Of a DNA stretch of 64,000 nucleotides, positions 26,815 through 36,286 are shown piece after piece (the first letter of the stretch is position 1; each line of letters starts with the position of its first letter). Made by a program: the position numbers and the translations under genes. The stretch is from NCBI GenBank assembly GCA_020639075.1, contig JACKHI010000001.1, positions 5,518,001 through 5,582,000 of the forward strand, given 5' to 3'. Under the pieces are notes generated by a model. The model was not told where the DNA came from and ran no database searches. It saw nothing but the letters and a program-made list of their open reading frames with translations. This DNA comes from Phycisphaerales bacterium. GTDB lineage: Bacteria; Planctomycetota; Phycisphaerae; UBA1845; UTPLA1.

Positions 26815-27663
26815 ATGAAGCTGCTTTTTACGTCGGATTTGCACGGTAACTCGTCGCACTATGAGCGCTTGCGCTTTGTGGTCGAGCTTGAGAAGCCGGA
26901 CGTCATCATCCTCGGCGGGGATCTTCTGCCGGATGACTCCGCGCTGGACGCTAAGCGTCTAGGCACGGGGCAACCGAAGTACATTCGCGGCGCGTTCAGA
27001 AATGTCGTAACGGATCTGCGAAAGGCATCTGGTTGCGACGAGGTTCTCGTGATCTTCGGGAACCACGATTGGGGTAGCGCGGTCGACGCGATGGGTGAAT
27101 TGTCGAGCGACGGCCTGCTGAAGGTGCTGACGCCGAAGGACGCCATCCAGGTGGGCGGCGTCAACTTCCTCGGCTACTCGTGTACACCGCCGACGCCGTG
27201 GTTCGTCAAGGACTTTGAGCGGCTCGATCGGCCCGGCGACGAACCACCGCTGATGGGCGGCGCCCGCTGGCGCATCTCGAGAATGACGCAGTTGGGGGCC
27301 GGCACGTTGTTCGACGGCGTCCCGACGATTCAGGAGGAACTCGCAGCCGTCACTGCACCCGCTTCACCGTGGGTGTTCGTGGTCCATGCGCCTCCCTATG
27401 CAACAAAGCTTGATCAGTCGTATCAAGGCGAATCGTGGGGCTCGCATTCCGTTCGTGTGGCGTTGGAACGACTGCAGCCGATGCTTTCGCTTCATGGCCA
27501 CATCCACGAATCGCCGGACGTATCGGGCGACTTCAAGGACATGCTCGGAGCAACGACGGCGGTCAATCCGGGACAATCGGTCAAAGTCCTGTGTTATGCC
27601 GTCGTCGACATCGATGTCGCCGGCGCACGAATCACCAATCTTCGACGTGGGCGCCAACCTTGA
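26815..27663 (+). CDS. Calcineurin-like metallophosphoesterase
   Basis: 282-residue binuclear metallophosphoesterase. Metal ligands are visible in order: D8 and H10 (SDLHGN), D36 (LGGDLLP), N83-H84 (GNHDW), VVHAPP and LHGHIHES. No signal peptide or membrane segment is seen, so it is probably cytoplasmic. The substrate cannot be told from the sequence; it could be a phosphoprotein, nucleotide or other phosphate ester. Its stop overlaps the TTG start of shikimate kinase (TTGA), so the two are cotranslated. It lies 157 bases after the AroDE fusion. A direct role in aromatic synthesis is not implied. Confidence 0.88.
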   Translation: MKLLFTSDLHGNSSHYERLRFVVELEKPDVIILGGDLLPDDSALDAKRLGTGQPKYIRGAFRNVVTDLRKASGCDEVLVIFGNHDWGSAVDAMGELSSDGLLKVLTPKDAIQVGGVNFLGYSCTPPTPWFVKDFERLDRPGDEPPLMGGARWRISRMTQLGAGTLFDGVPTIQEELAAVTAPASPWVFVVHAPPYATKLDQSYQGESWGSHSVRVALERLQPMLSLHGHIHESPDVSGDFKDMLGATTAVNPGQSVKVLCYAVVDIDVAGARITNLRRGRQP

Positions 27664-28190
27664 ATATTTTTCTGATCGGATGCCGAGGGAGCGGAAAATC
27701 CACTGTCGGTCGCGTGTTGGCGAAGCGACTTGGCTGGGGATTCGTCGATATCGACCAGATGGTTGTCGAGGCGTCCGGTTGCTCGATTCGCGAGACGTTT
27801 GCCAAGGAAGGCGAGCAGGGTTTCCGTCAGCGCGAACGCGAAGCGTGTCTTCGAGTCAAGAAGCTCGACGATCACGTCATTGCGCTGGGCGGCGGTACCG
27901 TCTGCGTCCCTGAGAATTACTCATCACTCAAGCGATCGGGGCGATTCGTCTGGCTGCGAACGCCGGCTGCAATTGCCTGGTCGCGGATCCAGCTCGATCC
28001 GCAGGGCAAAGTGAATCGGCCGGACCTTACGCCGACGGGCGGGCTTTCCGAACTCGAGTCTCTGCTCGTCGATCGTGAGCCGAAATACGAATCGGCGGCC
28101 CATCACATCGTCGATACCGTGTCGAATACGCCCGAACAGATCGCCGAGTCGATCGAGTTGTGGTTCGTGGCGAGCGACACGGGGCGCTAG
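27660..28190 (+). CDS. aroK: Shikimate kinase
   Basis: 176-residue shikimate kinase, which phosphorylates shikimate at the 3-hydroxyl using ATP. The P-loop is GCRGSGKST (residues 7-15), DID in GFVDIDQM binds shikimate and magnesium, and the glycine triplet is ALGGGTV. An arginine in the lid region (VNRPDLTP) is also present. The start is a TTG that shares bases with the TGA of the metallophosphoesterase (TTGA overlap); earlier ATGs lie far inside that gene in another frame. The prepilin peptidase gene starts 31 bases after the stop. Confidence 0.93.
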   Translation: MNIFLIGCRGSGKSTVGRVLAKRLGWGFVDIDQMVVEASGCSIRETFAKEGEQGFRQREREACLRVKKLDDHVIALGGGTVCVPENYSSLKRSGRFVWLRTPAAIAWSRIQLDPQGKVNRPDLTPTGGLSELESLLVDREPKYESAAHHIVDTVSNTPEQIAESIELWFVASDTGR

Positions 28191-28221
28191 CTGCAGGCGG
28201 AGCGTCAAGAGAGGTTATTCG

Positions 28222-29766
28222 ATGACGGCAGCAGCCTACGGCGTGATTGCGGCAGGCATCTTCGGCTCGATCATCGGAAGTTTCCTGAACGTCGTCATCT
28301 TCCGTCTGCCCCGCGGACTTTCCATCGCGCAACCTCGCTGGTCTTTCTGCCCGCGTTGCGAACAGCGGATTCGGCCCCATCACAATCTCCCGATCGTCGG
28401 CTGGTTTCTGTTGCGCGGAAAGTGCGCCGCGTGCGGTCAGCCGATCTCGGCGATCTATCCGACGATCGAAGCATTGACGGCGCTCGTGTTCATGATTGTG
28501 TGGGACGCCCTGTTTGTCGCGAAGCTGGTTCCGGCCGTATTGGGCCCAGCAGGTGACTGGGGCATTCTGATCGCCTGGCTGTCACTGTTTGCGTGTCTGC
28601 TGGCGATATCGGCGATGGACATCGAGTCGTACATGATTGATGTCCGGGCGCTCAATCTGGCGATGGTGCTCGGCGTTGTCGGGCACGGCATCTGGTGGTT
28701 TCGGCGCGGCGCCGATTTTGCGGGGCCATTTCTCTCGGGAGACGACGGTAGCGCCGGGTTCGTGCCGTCATTGGTCCCGCGCGACGTGCCGCGCAACTTG
28801 ATCGATGCATTGCCGCCCGCCGTTTCGATTTGTGCCTGCGCCGGCGGTCTTGCGTGGGTGGTGACATTCATCGTCCTGCGGCTTTTCGGCGTCAAGGCGA
28901 CGTTTGATGAATTGAAGGACATGGAGCATCGCGCGTCGGCTCCGGACGATGGCGAAGGTGATTCGCACGCCGGCGAGGGTAGCGTCGAGCAGACGGCGTA
29001 TCTGACGGGCGGGGCCGGCGGATTTCGCCCGCTGCCGGTCATTCTGCTTTGTGCCGTCATCCTGGTCATCGGGATATGGCAGATTGCTGAGAATGCGCAC
29101 GTCATCGGCGCGGCGGCCGATCGTTGGCGGGGGATGCTGTCCTGCGTCACGTTGATGGCCGTGATCGTGATGTCGTCGTTGGATTCGCGGGAGGCGGACG
29201 AACAGATCATAGAAGAGATTGAATCCGAGCGCTCGCAGGCTCGGCGGATGGCGATGCGTGAGTTCGCGCATTTTGTGCCCTCGTTGATCGTCGGATTCGG
29301 GTTGTTCTTCTATTATCGAAGCACTCATCAACTGGATACGGCGTTGAGTGCTCTGATGGGCGTGACGGGGTATTCTGCGTGGATGGGGGCCCTGGGCGGC
29401 GCCGCGTACGCCGGTTCGGGGCTGGTGCTTGGCGCTGCGATCGGCTGGTTCGTGCGGATCGGCGGGACGCTTGCCTTTGGCAAGGAGGCGTTCGGCTCGG
29501 GTGACATTTTCATTCTCGCGGCGATCGGTGCGAGTCTCGGCTTCTGGGGCGCGTTCTTTTCATTCTTCCTTTCCGTTTTTCTTGCACTGGGCGGCGTGTT
29601 GCTAACGCTGTTCGCCAAGAAGTCGCGAGCCCTGCCGTTCGGTCCGTGGTTGACGCTCGGGGCCGTCGTCTATCTCTGGGTCGGGCCTGCGCTGATGGCG
29701 TATTTTTCTTCGGCCGGAAACGGAATCTGGTCACTGATCTGCGATACGGCCGGCGTTCGTCATTGA
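28222..29766 (+). CDS. pilD: A24 prepilin peptidase with large insertion
   Basis: Polytopic aspartyl peptidase that cuts and methylates prepilin signals. The N-terminal IGSFLNVVIFRLP is typical and is followed by two CxxC pairs (C43/C46, C68/C71). Catalytic aspartates are probably D140 (SAMDIESYMID) and D428 (FGSGDIF). These are normally about 64 residues apart. Here about 288 residues separate them, with extra membrane segments and a charged loop (MEHRASAPDDGEGDSHAGEG). Total length is 514 residues against about 260-290 for typical PilD. ATG 28222 has GAGAGG eight bases upstream. Candidate substrates in this window are the prepilin at 21788 and the pilin-like genes at 53-55 kb. Confidence 0.9.
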   Translation: MTAAAYGVIAAGIFGSIIGSFLNVVIFRLPRGLSIAQPRWSFCPRCEQRIRPHHNLPIVGWFLLRGKCAACGQPISAIYPTIEALTALVFMIVWDALFVAKLVPAVLGPAGDWGILIAWLSLFACLLAISAMDIESYMIDVRALNLAMVLGVVGHGIWWFRRGADFAGPFLSGDDGSAGFVPSLVPRDVPRNLIDALPPAVSICACAGGLAWVVTFIVLRLFGVKATFDELKDMEHRASAPDDGEGDSHAGEGSVEQTAYLTGGAGGFRPLPVILLCAVILVIGIWQIAENAHVIGAAADRWRGMLSCVTLMAVIVMSSLDSREADEQIIEEIESERSQARRMAMREFAHFVPSLIVGFGLFFYYRSTHQLDTALSALMGVTGYSAWMGALGGAAYAGSGLVLGAAIGWFVRIGGTLAFGKEAFGSGDIFILAAIGASLGFWGAFFSFFLSVFLALGGVLLTLFAKKSRALPFGPWLTLGAVVYLWVGPALMAYFSSAGNGIWSLICDTAGVRH

Positions 29767-30376
29767 GTTTATCATTGATCTGAGATGCTGTTCGACGCGG
29801 CCTGATTGCAAGGCGCGCGGGTTGGACGCCGACGTGTTACGTCACGCTATCGCACGGGATGTTCTTCCTGCAGCGAATGCAGGCGATGTTATTCGCCTGC
29901 GAATTTGCATCACTTTCTTGAGGCAACGAGCGTCTTTTCATGAGAAATCTGAAGTCGCGCAGAATTCGCGCCGTCTGATAAGAGACGATGTGTCGGATCA
30001 ATCGGCACGGGGTAGGGCGTCCGAGAGTAAGTATCGTCTACGGTTACGGCGTCTGGCGTGGCGAGCGACGTCGAGCATGGAATAGTTTTTGTGGACTAAT
30101 GAAAGTCCCATCGTAGACAGCCCGATACGAACGGCAGGTCGTAAGGCGAAATTACGACTCAGGCCCGTTAGGCGATTCGGAAACACCGGACGGTTAACGG
30201 TCAACAAGATCACGTCGGTCCAAGACAAACGGATTGACCTGGACAGACGGGATCGAACGCAGGACGGGCTGAATCGGATCGCGAATGCGATTCGAAGACA
30301 GGCGACACACAAGGCTGGTGTGTCCGGCCACGTTCGCGAAACTATTGACGCGGCGTTGGCGTTCAGGGAGGAACCG
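29767..30376. other. Long flagellin upstream region
   Basis: 610 bases without a supported gene, ending at the flagellin start. It holds a candidate sigma-28 promoter (30101-30128) and, just after it, a hairpin GTCGTAA-GGCGAAA-TTACGAC (30138-30158) that would lie at the 5' end of a roughly 240-base leader. Confidence 0.5.
30101..30128 (+). promoter_or_regulatory. Candidate sigma-28 promoter of flagellin
   Basis: GAAAGTCC (30101-30108) resembles TAAAGTTT and CCCGATAC (30121-30128) resembles GCCGATAA (six of eight), with a 12-base spacer. The start of the downstream box is 20 bases after the start of the upstream box, as for the candidate at 37621. It is 249 bases before the ATG. Confidence 0.4.
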
Positions 30377-31831
30377 ATGACTCGTATTAACACGAACGTT
30401 CCGGCACTTACGGCGATCCATCAGTTGACCGCCAATAACAAGTCCTTGACAACGAGCCTGGAACGCTTGAGCTCGGGCCTTCGCATCAATCGCGGTGCGG
30501 ACGATCCGGCAGGCCTGATTGCCTCCGAATCGCTTCGTTCCGAGATTCGGGGCATTTCGACGGCGATCAGCAACTCCGAACGTGCCATCAACGTCATCTC
30601 GACGGCGGATGCGGCGCTCGGGGAAGTGTCGAAGCTGTTGCTCGAACTCAAGGGGTTGACGGTTCAGACGGCCAACGATGGTGGTCTGTCCGACGACGAG
30701 ATTGAGGCGAATCAGCAGCAGGTCGACTCGTTGCTTGTGGCGATCGATCGAATCGCGAACTCGACGCAGTTTAACGGCAAGAAGCTGTTGAACGGTCAGT
30801 TGCGTTATACGATCAACGGCCAGGACACGGCGAATCTACCCCGATTGCAGGTATTCGGCGCACGCGTTCCGGATAACGGAACGCTGAACGTCGATGTCGC
30901 CGTCACGCAGTCCGCGCAGACGGCCCAATTGAATATCAACTTCGGCGGCAGCACCGGCTTCCAGGCCGGCGGCACGCTCTCCGCGGGCAACGGTATCACG
31001 CTCGAAATCAGAGGCTCTCTCGGTACGACACTGTTGAGTTTCGCCAGTGGAACGGCCGCGTCGGACATCGCTCAGGCGGTACAGAACACGGCGCAGTTGA
31101 CAGGCGTTTCGGCGACGGCGAGTGCGACGGGATTGGCGTTCAACAGCACGCGGTTCGGCAGCAGCGAATTTGTCAGCGTTCGAGCCATCAACGGCACGTT
31201 TGCCGTGAATGCGGGCGACCAGGGCGACAACGAGGATCGCGGTCGCGATGCCCAGGTGTTCGTCAACGGTCAGGCTGCATCGGTCAAGGGTTTGACGGCG
31301 AGCATCCGAACGGCGGGACTTGATCTCGTCACGGAACTCAGCCAGACATTCGGCACCACGGCCGGTTCGACGGATACATTCTCCATTACCGGCGGCGGCG
31401 CCAACTTCCAGATCGGTCCCAACGTGAATGCGGATGGCCGCGTGAGCATCGGCATTGAGTCGATCACGACGGCGAATCTCGGAACGGTTCAGGATGGATT
31501 CCTCTCCTCGCTCGGCACGGGCGGGTCGGCGGAACTCGTATCGCCGGAGAATCTGCCGGCGGCGGAGCGAATCGTCTCTGCGGCGATCAGCCAGATCTCG
31601 ACGTTGAGCGGACGGCTCGGCGGATTCCAGGCGAACCAGGTCGAAACGAACCTGAACAGCTTGCGAGTCGCGCTGGAAAACGTCACGGCGTCGGAGTCGG
31701 CGATTCGCGACACGGACTACTCGGCGGAAGTCGCCAACCTGACGCGGGCGCAGATTCTGCTGCAGTCCACAACGCAGACGTTGGGAATCGCGAACCAGAT
31801 TCCGCAGTCGGTGCTTTCGCTGCTCGGATAA
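30377..31831 (+). CDS. fliC: Flagellin
   Basis: 484-residue flagellin, the filament subunit exported by the flagellar type III apparatus. Both conserved ends are present: N-terminal RINTNVPALTAIHQL, LERLSSGLRINRGADDPAGL and C-terminal SAIRDTDYSAEVANLTR, ILLQSTTQTLGIANQIPQSV. The central part is variable and glycine/threonine-rich and includes a flagellin hook IN-like segment (AQVFVNGQAASVKGLTASI). ATG 30377 has GGAGG six bases upstream; about 96 upstream codons are open but unsupported. FliD and FliS follow, so the locus is a filament assembly module. No other flagellar genes are in the window. Confidence 0.95.
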   Translation: MTRINTNVPALTAIHQLTANNKSLTTSLERLSSGLRINRGADDPAGLIASESLRSEIRGISTAISNSERAINVISTADAALGEVSKLLLELKGLTVQTANDGGLSDDEIEANQQQVDSLLVAIDRIANSTQFNGKKLLNGQLRYTINGQDTANLPRLQVFGARVPDNGTLNVDVAVTQSAQTAQLNINFGGSTGFQAGGTLSAGNGITLEIRGSLGTTLLSFASGTAASDIAQAVQNTAQLTGVSATASATGLAFNSTRFGSSEFVSVRAINGTFAVNAGDQGDNEDRGRDAQVFVNGQAASVKGLTASIRTAGLDLVTELSQTFGTTAGSTDTFSITGGGANFQIGPNVNADGRVSIGIESITTANLGTVQDGFLSSLGTGGSAELVSPENLPAAERIVSAAISQISTLSGRLGGFQANQVETNLNSLRVALENVTASESAIRDTDYSAEVANLTRAQILLQSTTQTLGIANQIPQSVLSLLG

Positions 31832-32093
31832 TCGCGAAAACGTGACCTGGTAAGGTCATACGCGGCTTGAACTTCGAACTACAAATCAGGGCGTGTGGCT
31901 TGGAGGAGGATCGTCCGGCCCACGCCTTGTTCCATTCCGCGGCCCCGTCACTCCGATATGTAAGGGAACAAGGCACGAAGCGACAACGGCGAAAGCCATC
32001 GGCGAAATTCGCCGATCGCACGAAACGCACGCCGGGTTGAAGTTCACGAAACAGAATTCTCACGAATCTTCGCCGATTCAGGAGCCACGATCG

Positions 32094-32300
32094 ATGGCGG
32101 CACAACCTTCACAGAAACCGACGTGCACGAAGCGCGGCGTCATCCTGACATGCTACGTTGACGGCAAGAAGCGATTTCGGGCGATGCAAGTCGAACCGGA
32201 TCGACCAACAGCGCCGCCGACTCTCGATGGCGGGGCAACGCTGACCGGTCGAATGACCAACGTGTCGCTCGCCGTCAGTCCATGGATCAACGTTCTGTAA
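32094..32300 (+). CDS. Small protein between flagellin and FliD
   Basis: 68-residue protein starting MAAQPSQKPTCTKRGVILT. ATG 32094 has GGAG upstream and the stop is 24 bases before fliD, whose own ribosome site lies in the gap. It is basic at the N-terminus with a single cysteine, and no transmembrane segment is obvious. I know no named family. Location suggests cotranscription with fliD and possibly a small accessory or translational-control role, which is inference. Confidence 0.55.
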   Translation: MAAQPSQKPTCTKRGVILTCYVDGKKRFRAMQVEPDRPTAPPTLDGGATLTGRMTNVSLAVSPWINVL

Positions 32301-32324
32301 CGCCCGCACCGGAGAACCTGCCCA

Positions 32325-35300
32325 ATGTCATCCATCACAAGCGGCGTCGGCCTTGTTTCCGGCCTGCCGATCAATGATCTGGTCGATTCGTTGATCGCAG
32401 CCCAGCGCGGTCCCATTACACAGCTGACGAACCGGGTCAACACGCTGTCCGCGAGTCGTGCGGCATTCCTGCAAGTGACTGCGCAGCTTCTTTCGCTGCG
32501 CAACTCGGTCTCGCGCCTGACGGCGCCTGCGACATTTCGCGCGGCGGCGGCGACATCCAGCAATGAGAGCTTGATTCTGGCAACGGCGGGCGCAGGTACG
32601 CCGCCGGGGCAGTACACGTTCAGCGTTCGCAATCTCGCGTCGACGCATCAATTGATCTCGACGGGATTCGCCACGAGCGATCGCTCACCCGTCGGTACGG
32701 GGACACTGACGATTGAATCCGCCGCGGGAAAGGTCAATCAATCCACGTCGCTGTCGCTTCTGAATGGCGGCGAGGGCGTACGTGCGGGACGTATCCTCGT
32801 AACTGACAAGGCGGGCAATCAGGCGACGGTCGACCTTGTTTCGGCGCGATCGATCGGCGATGTCGTCGGAGCGATCAATGCAGCGTCGGGCGTTCAGGTT
32901 CGCGCGAGCGTCGATGGAAATCACCTGAGAATCGACGATATTTCGGGCGGCGCAGGATCCCTGACGATCACGGATGTCGGCGCCGGAAAGACGGCGACAG
33001 ATCTCGGCATCGTCGGGACGACGGCGTCCACTGCGATCGTCGGTCGGAACATCGCCTTCATCGGCGAGAGCACGCTGCTTCGACAGCTGAATGACGGGAA
33101 CGGCGTGCGCGTGCAGCGAAGCGCGCCGGACTTCCAGGTGACGCTGGGCGACGGTTCCTCGTTGCAGTTCGACTTGTCGCAGAACCTGACGGAAGCCACG
33201 CCATTGAGTTTGCTGAATTCCGGCGGAGGCGTTCCGGGCGGCGTGATCCGTATCACGGATCGCTCGGGAAGTACCGCGGAAATCGACTTGAGCGGCGCGC
33301 AGACCGTCGGCGACGTCATTGACGCCATCAATGACAATACACAGATCGACGTCGAGGCGCGCGTGACGCAGGGCTTCGGGAACATCACGATCAAGGACAC
33401 GTCGCTGGCAGACGGCCAGGATCCTGCAGGTGAGTTGATAATCGAAGATGTCACGGGCGGCGCCGCCGACGCGTTGGGCATCGCCGGATCGTCCAGTACG
33501 CAGGAATTGAAGGGCGAGGACGTCTATTTCGTCAATTCCGTCGGTGACGTATTGAGGTTGATTAACGAAGCGCCGGCAAACGCGGGGCGGCTGGTCGCGT
33601 CGATTTCCGAGGACGGCCTCGGCATCGAGCTGACGGACACGACGGGCGGACCGATCCAAGTGGCGGCTGTCGGCGGCTCTCGTACGGCGCAGGACCTCGG
33701 ATTCATCGTCGGCACCTACGACAGCTCCACGGCGACGTCGCGACGCCTGATCGCGGAGTTGGATACGGTACTGCTCAGATCGCTCAACGGCGGGCAGGGC
33801 GTCGATCTGAGTGAATTGAACATTACGGATCGCGCCGGTAACGGCGCAGCGGTCAGTCTGAACGGCGTATCGACGCTGTCGGATCTGATCGATGCGATCA
33901 ATGCGTCGGGGACGAACGTTCGCGCGAGTGTCTCGTCGTCGGGCCTCGGCCTATCTCTGACGGATCTGACGCAGGGGGCGGATGTAACCGGCAATCTCGT
34001 CGTATCGGGGATCACGGCCGTCTCGTTGGGCATTGATGCGAATGTCGGCGCAGCGGATGTGCGGGGCAAGAACCTGCAGCGCAAGTACATCAGCGAGGCG
34101 ACGCGACTCGAGCACTTCAACGGCGGAGTTCCGCGCGGCAAGTTCAAGATAACGACAAGCACCGGCGCGACGACGATCGTGGATCTCACGCAGGGCGACG
34201 AGCAGACAATCGGCGACGTCCTTCGCGAAATCAGCACGCGCCTGGGTGACGGTTTGACGGCTCGAATCAACGATACGGGCGACGGGATCGTCGTGATCGA
34301 TTCGTTCGGCGGCTCCGGGCAACTCAAGATCGAGGAATCGGGGGGCACCGTCGCAAGGGCGCTGAACATTCTCGGGACGGCGTCGTCGGAAGATCAGTAC
34401 ATCGACGGGTCGTTTGAGGAGCGCATCAACGTCGGCGCATCTGACAGCATCGACGATGTCGCGCGGAAGATTCGAGAAAGCGGTGCGAACGTCAATGTGG
34501 CCGTTATCAACGACGGATCCGGCAATCGACCTTATCGGTTGAGCATTTCGGCGGAGGCGTCGGGCGTCGTCGGAGCACTCGCATTGGACGGCGGCGCGAC
34601 GGGGCTCAGCTTCGATACCGTCGCCGCGGCCCGCGATGCCATCGTCACGTTCGGCCCGGCGGATGCCGACAGCCCGCTCGTCTTCAGCACGAGCGGAAAT
34701 ACGCTGAATGACGCCGTGGCCGGCTTGAGGCTGAACCTGGTCGGGGCGTCGAGCGAGCCTGTGACGGTGTCCGTGACGCGCAACCAGGAATCGGTGGTGA
34801 CAGACGTCAAGGCATTCGTCACGGCCTACAACGATGCGATTTCCCTGTTGGACCAACTGACGAGTTTCAACCCGGAGTCGTTTGATCGCGGCATCTTGCA
34901 GGGTGATGCGACGGCGCGGCGCGTACGGCAGAGTCTGTCGGGGCTGATTAACCGCGTCGTTCCGGGAACGGAGTCATCGCTCGATCGGTTCAGCGGCGTC
35001 GGCATCAAGTTCGATACGGGCGGCAAGATCGCGCTCGATGAAGAAAAGCTTCGCAACGCCATAGATTCCGATCTCGACGGCGTCGTCGAGCTGTTCACGA
35101 CGCGTGAAACAGACGCCGACGGCGAAGTGACGCGCAGCGGTCTGGCCTACCAGATCCAGGCCGAAATTGACAAACTGACGGATACGGACTCGGGCACGAT
35201 TCCGCTTCGAGATCAATCGTTGGAAACGAGCGAGACTCAGCTCAACAGCCGTATCAGCCAATTGGAGACGCTGCTGAACGGAAAGCGTGATCGACTGTTC

Positions 35301-35402
35301 GCTCAGTTCCAGAACATGGAGAGCGTGATCGCGCAATTGCAGAGCCAGCAATCGGCGCTCGGCGGCCTGGCGAGTCTGGCCACATTGACGGGCAATCGAT
35401 AG
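32325..35402 (+). CDS. fliD: FliD filament cap protein, enlarged
   Basis: 1025-residue FliD/HAP2, the cap that guides flagellin polymerisation. The N-terminus GLPINDLVDSLIAAQ with coiled-coil PITQLTNRVNTLS and the C-terminal FNPESFDRGILQGD, SRISQLETLL with a final helical domain match FliD. Usual length is about 450-680 residues. The extra bulk comes from four repeats of a flagellin hook IN-type unit starting near residues 143, 294, 485 and 595, each with LNGG.G....I.I.D..G..A.VDL......DV..AIN. The ATG at 32325 has GGAG ten bases upstream. It is transcribed from the flagellin side. Confidence 0.9.
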   Translation: MSSITSGVGLVSGLPINDLVDSLIAAQRGPITQLTNRVNTLSASRAAFLQVTAQLLSLRNSVSRLTAPATFRAAAATSSNESLILATAGAGTPPGQYTFSVRNLASTHQLISTGFATSDRSPVGTGTLTIESAAGKVNQSTSLSLLNGGEGVRAGRILVTDKAGNQATVDLVSARSIGDVVGAINAASGVQVRASVDGNHLRIDDISGGAGSLTITDVGAGKTATDLGIVGTTASTAIVGRNIAFIGESTLLRQLNDGNGVRVQRSAPDFQVTLGDGSSLQFDLSQNLTEATPLSLLNSGGGVPGGVIRITDRSGSTAEIDLSGAQTVGDVIDAINDNTQIDVEARVTQGFGNITIKDTSLADGQDPAGELIIEDVTGGAADALGIAGSSSTQELKGEDVYFVNSVGDVLRLINEAPANAGRLVASISEDGLGIELTDTTGGPIQVAAVGGSRTAQDLGFIVGTYDSSTATSRRLIAELDTVLLRSLNGGQGVDLSELNITDRAGNGAAVSLNGVSTLSDLIDAINASGTNVRASVSSSGLGLSLTDLTQGADVTGNLVVSGITAVSLGIDANVGAADVRGKNLQRKYISEATRLEHFNGGVPRGKFKITTSTGATTIVDLTQGDEQTIGDVLREISTRLGDGLTARINDTGDGIVVIDSFGGSGQLKIEESGGTVARALNILGTASSEDQYIDGSFEERINVGASDSIDDVARKIRESGANVNVAVINDGSGNRPYRLSISAEASGVVGALALDGGATGLSFDTVAAARDAIVTFGPADADSPLVFSTSGNTLNDAVAGLRLNLVGASSEPVTVSVTRNQESVVTDVKAFVTAYNDAISLLDQLTSFNPESFDRGILQGDATARRVRQSLSGLINRVVPGTESSLDRFSGVGIKFDTGGKIALDEEKLRNAIDSDLDGVVELFTTRETDADGEVTRSGLAYQIQAEIDKLTDTDSGTIPLRDQSLETSETQLNSRISQLETLLNGKRDRLFAQFQNMESVIAQLQSQQSALGGLASLATLTGNR

Positions 35403-35591
35403 TCTGAGAAATCGTGTTCGATCAGGGCTGCAATTGTCGGATGCCGCGGGCGATCGTTGCCGGCTGCGACCTTACTGCGTGCTGTTTTCCTGCGTTACCT
35501 TCATACGCCGCACTCGCCGTTTTGCAGATCTTCTCGAGACATACTCATATCGCCGGGCGCGGTGACCGATGAACGTAGCGCGTGGTGAACA

Positions 35592-35609
35592 CTCTTCATA
35601 TCTGAAGAG
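35592..35609. promoter_or_regulatory. Small hairpin ahead of fliS
   Basis: CTCTTCA-TATC-TGAAGAG, a perfect 7-bp stem 26 bases before the fliS start. It could shape the leader or be an operator half-site; nothing else marks it. Confidence 0.3.
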
Positions 35610-35635
35610 ATCATGTTCCGGGAGAGCGCTCGCGA

Positions 35636-36079
35636 ATGTACGAAAACAGTTCGAACGAGTACCTGAAGAACGCGGTCATGTCGGCCTCGCAGGAGCAGCT
35701 GACGCTGATGCTCTACGACGGGGCGATTCGATTCGCGACGCAGGGGCGCGACGCTCTTGCGAAGGGCGACTTTGAAGCATCCTGCGAAAAACTGATACGG
35801 GCGCAGAAAATCGTCCTCGAGCTGCGCAACGGTCTGCGTTACGAAGTGAACGCTGCCCTGTGCGAGCAGATGGCGGGGCTGTACGGGTTCATCTACAACC
35901 GACTCGTCGATGCGAATGTGAAACGAAGTCTCAACCTGATCGACGAGGCCCTCAAGATTCTCCGCCATCAGCGCGAAACGTGGCAATTGCTCATGGACAA
36001 GGTTCGTTCCGAGACGGCCAATCGCCATGCGGCAGCGGACGCCAACGATATTCGCATGTCGCTCAGTATCGAAGGCTGA
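35636..36079 (+). CDS. fliS: FliS flagellin chaperone
   Basis: 147-residue FliS, the cytosolic chaperone that binds the flagellin C-terminus and prevents premature assembly. YKLNAVM-type start SNEYLKNAVMSASQEQLTLMLYDGAIRF is the family hallmark, followed by helical AQKIVLELRNGLRYEVN and GFIYNRLVDANVKRS. The last 15-20 residues (ANRHAAADANDIRMSLSIEG) are polar. ATG 35636 has GGAGAG upstream. A 233-base gap separates it from fliD, so it may have its own promoter. Confidence 0.93.
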   Translation: MYENSSNEYLKNAVMSASQEQLTLMLYDGAIRFATQGRDALAKGDFEASCEKLIRAQKIVLELRNGLRYEVNAALCEQMAGLYGFIYNRLVDANVKRSLNLIDEALKILRHQRETWQLLMDKVRSETANRHAAADANDIRMSLSIEG

Positions 36080-36286
36080 GCGCTCAATTCGATCGGCCGA
36101 CACGTCTTCGAGCCTCTTAATCACGCGAAAACTGCCGTCGCCTGGCGCTCTCCGTAACTGGCGACGCCTCAGGGGCTGGCCGATAATGGTCCAGCGTGGT
36201 CCATGACCGAACGATCGACCCACGTCGGACGTAGAGTGAGAGTATTGCGGCGGGGCGATCGAATTCGACTTCAAGGGGTGTTTTTC

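Noticed and set aside
36179..36186. GCCGATAA octamer upstream of the TPR gene as a sigma-28 -10 box
   Set aside because: No -35-like sequence lies at the 20-base offset seen at the two better candidates.
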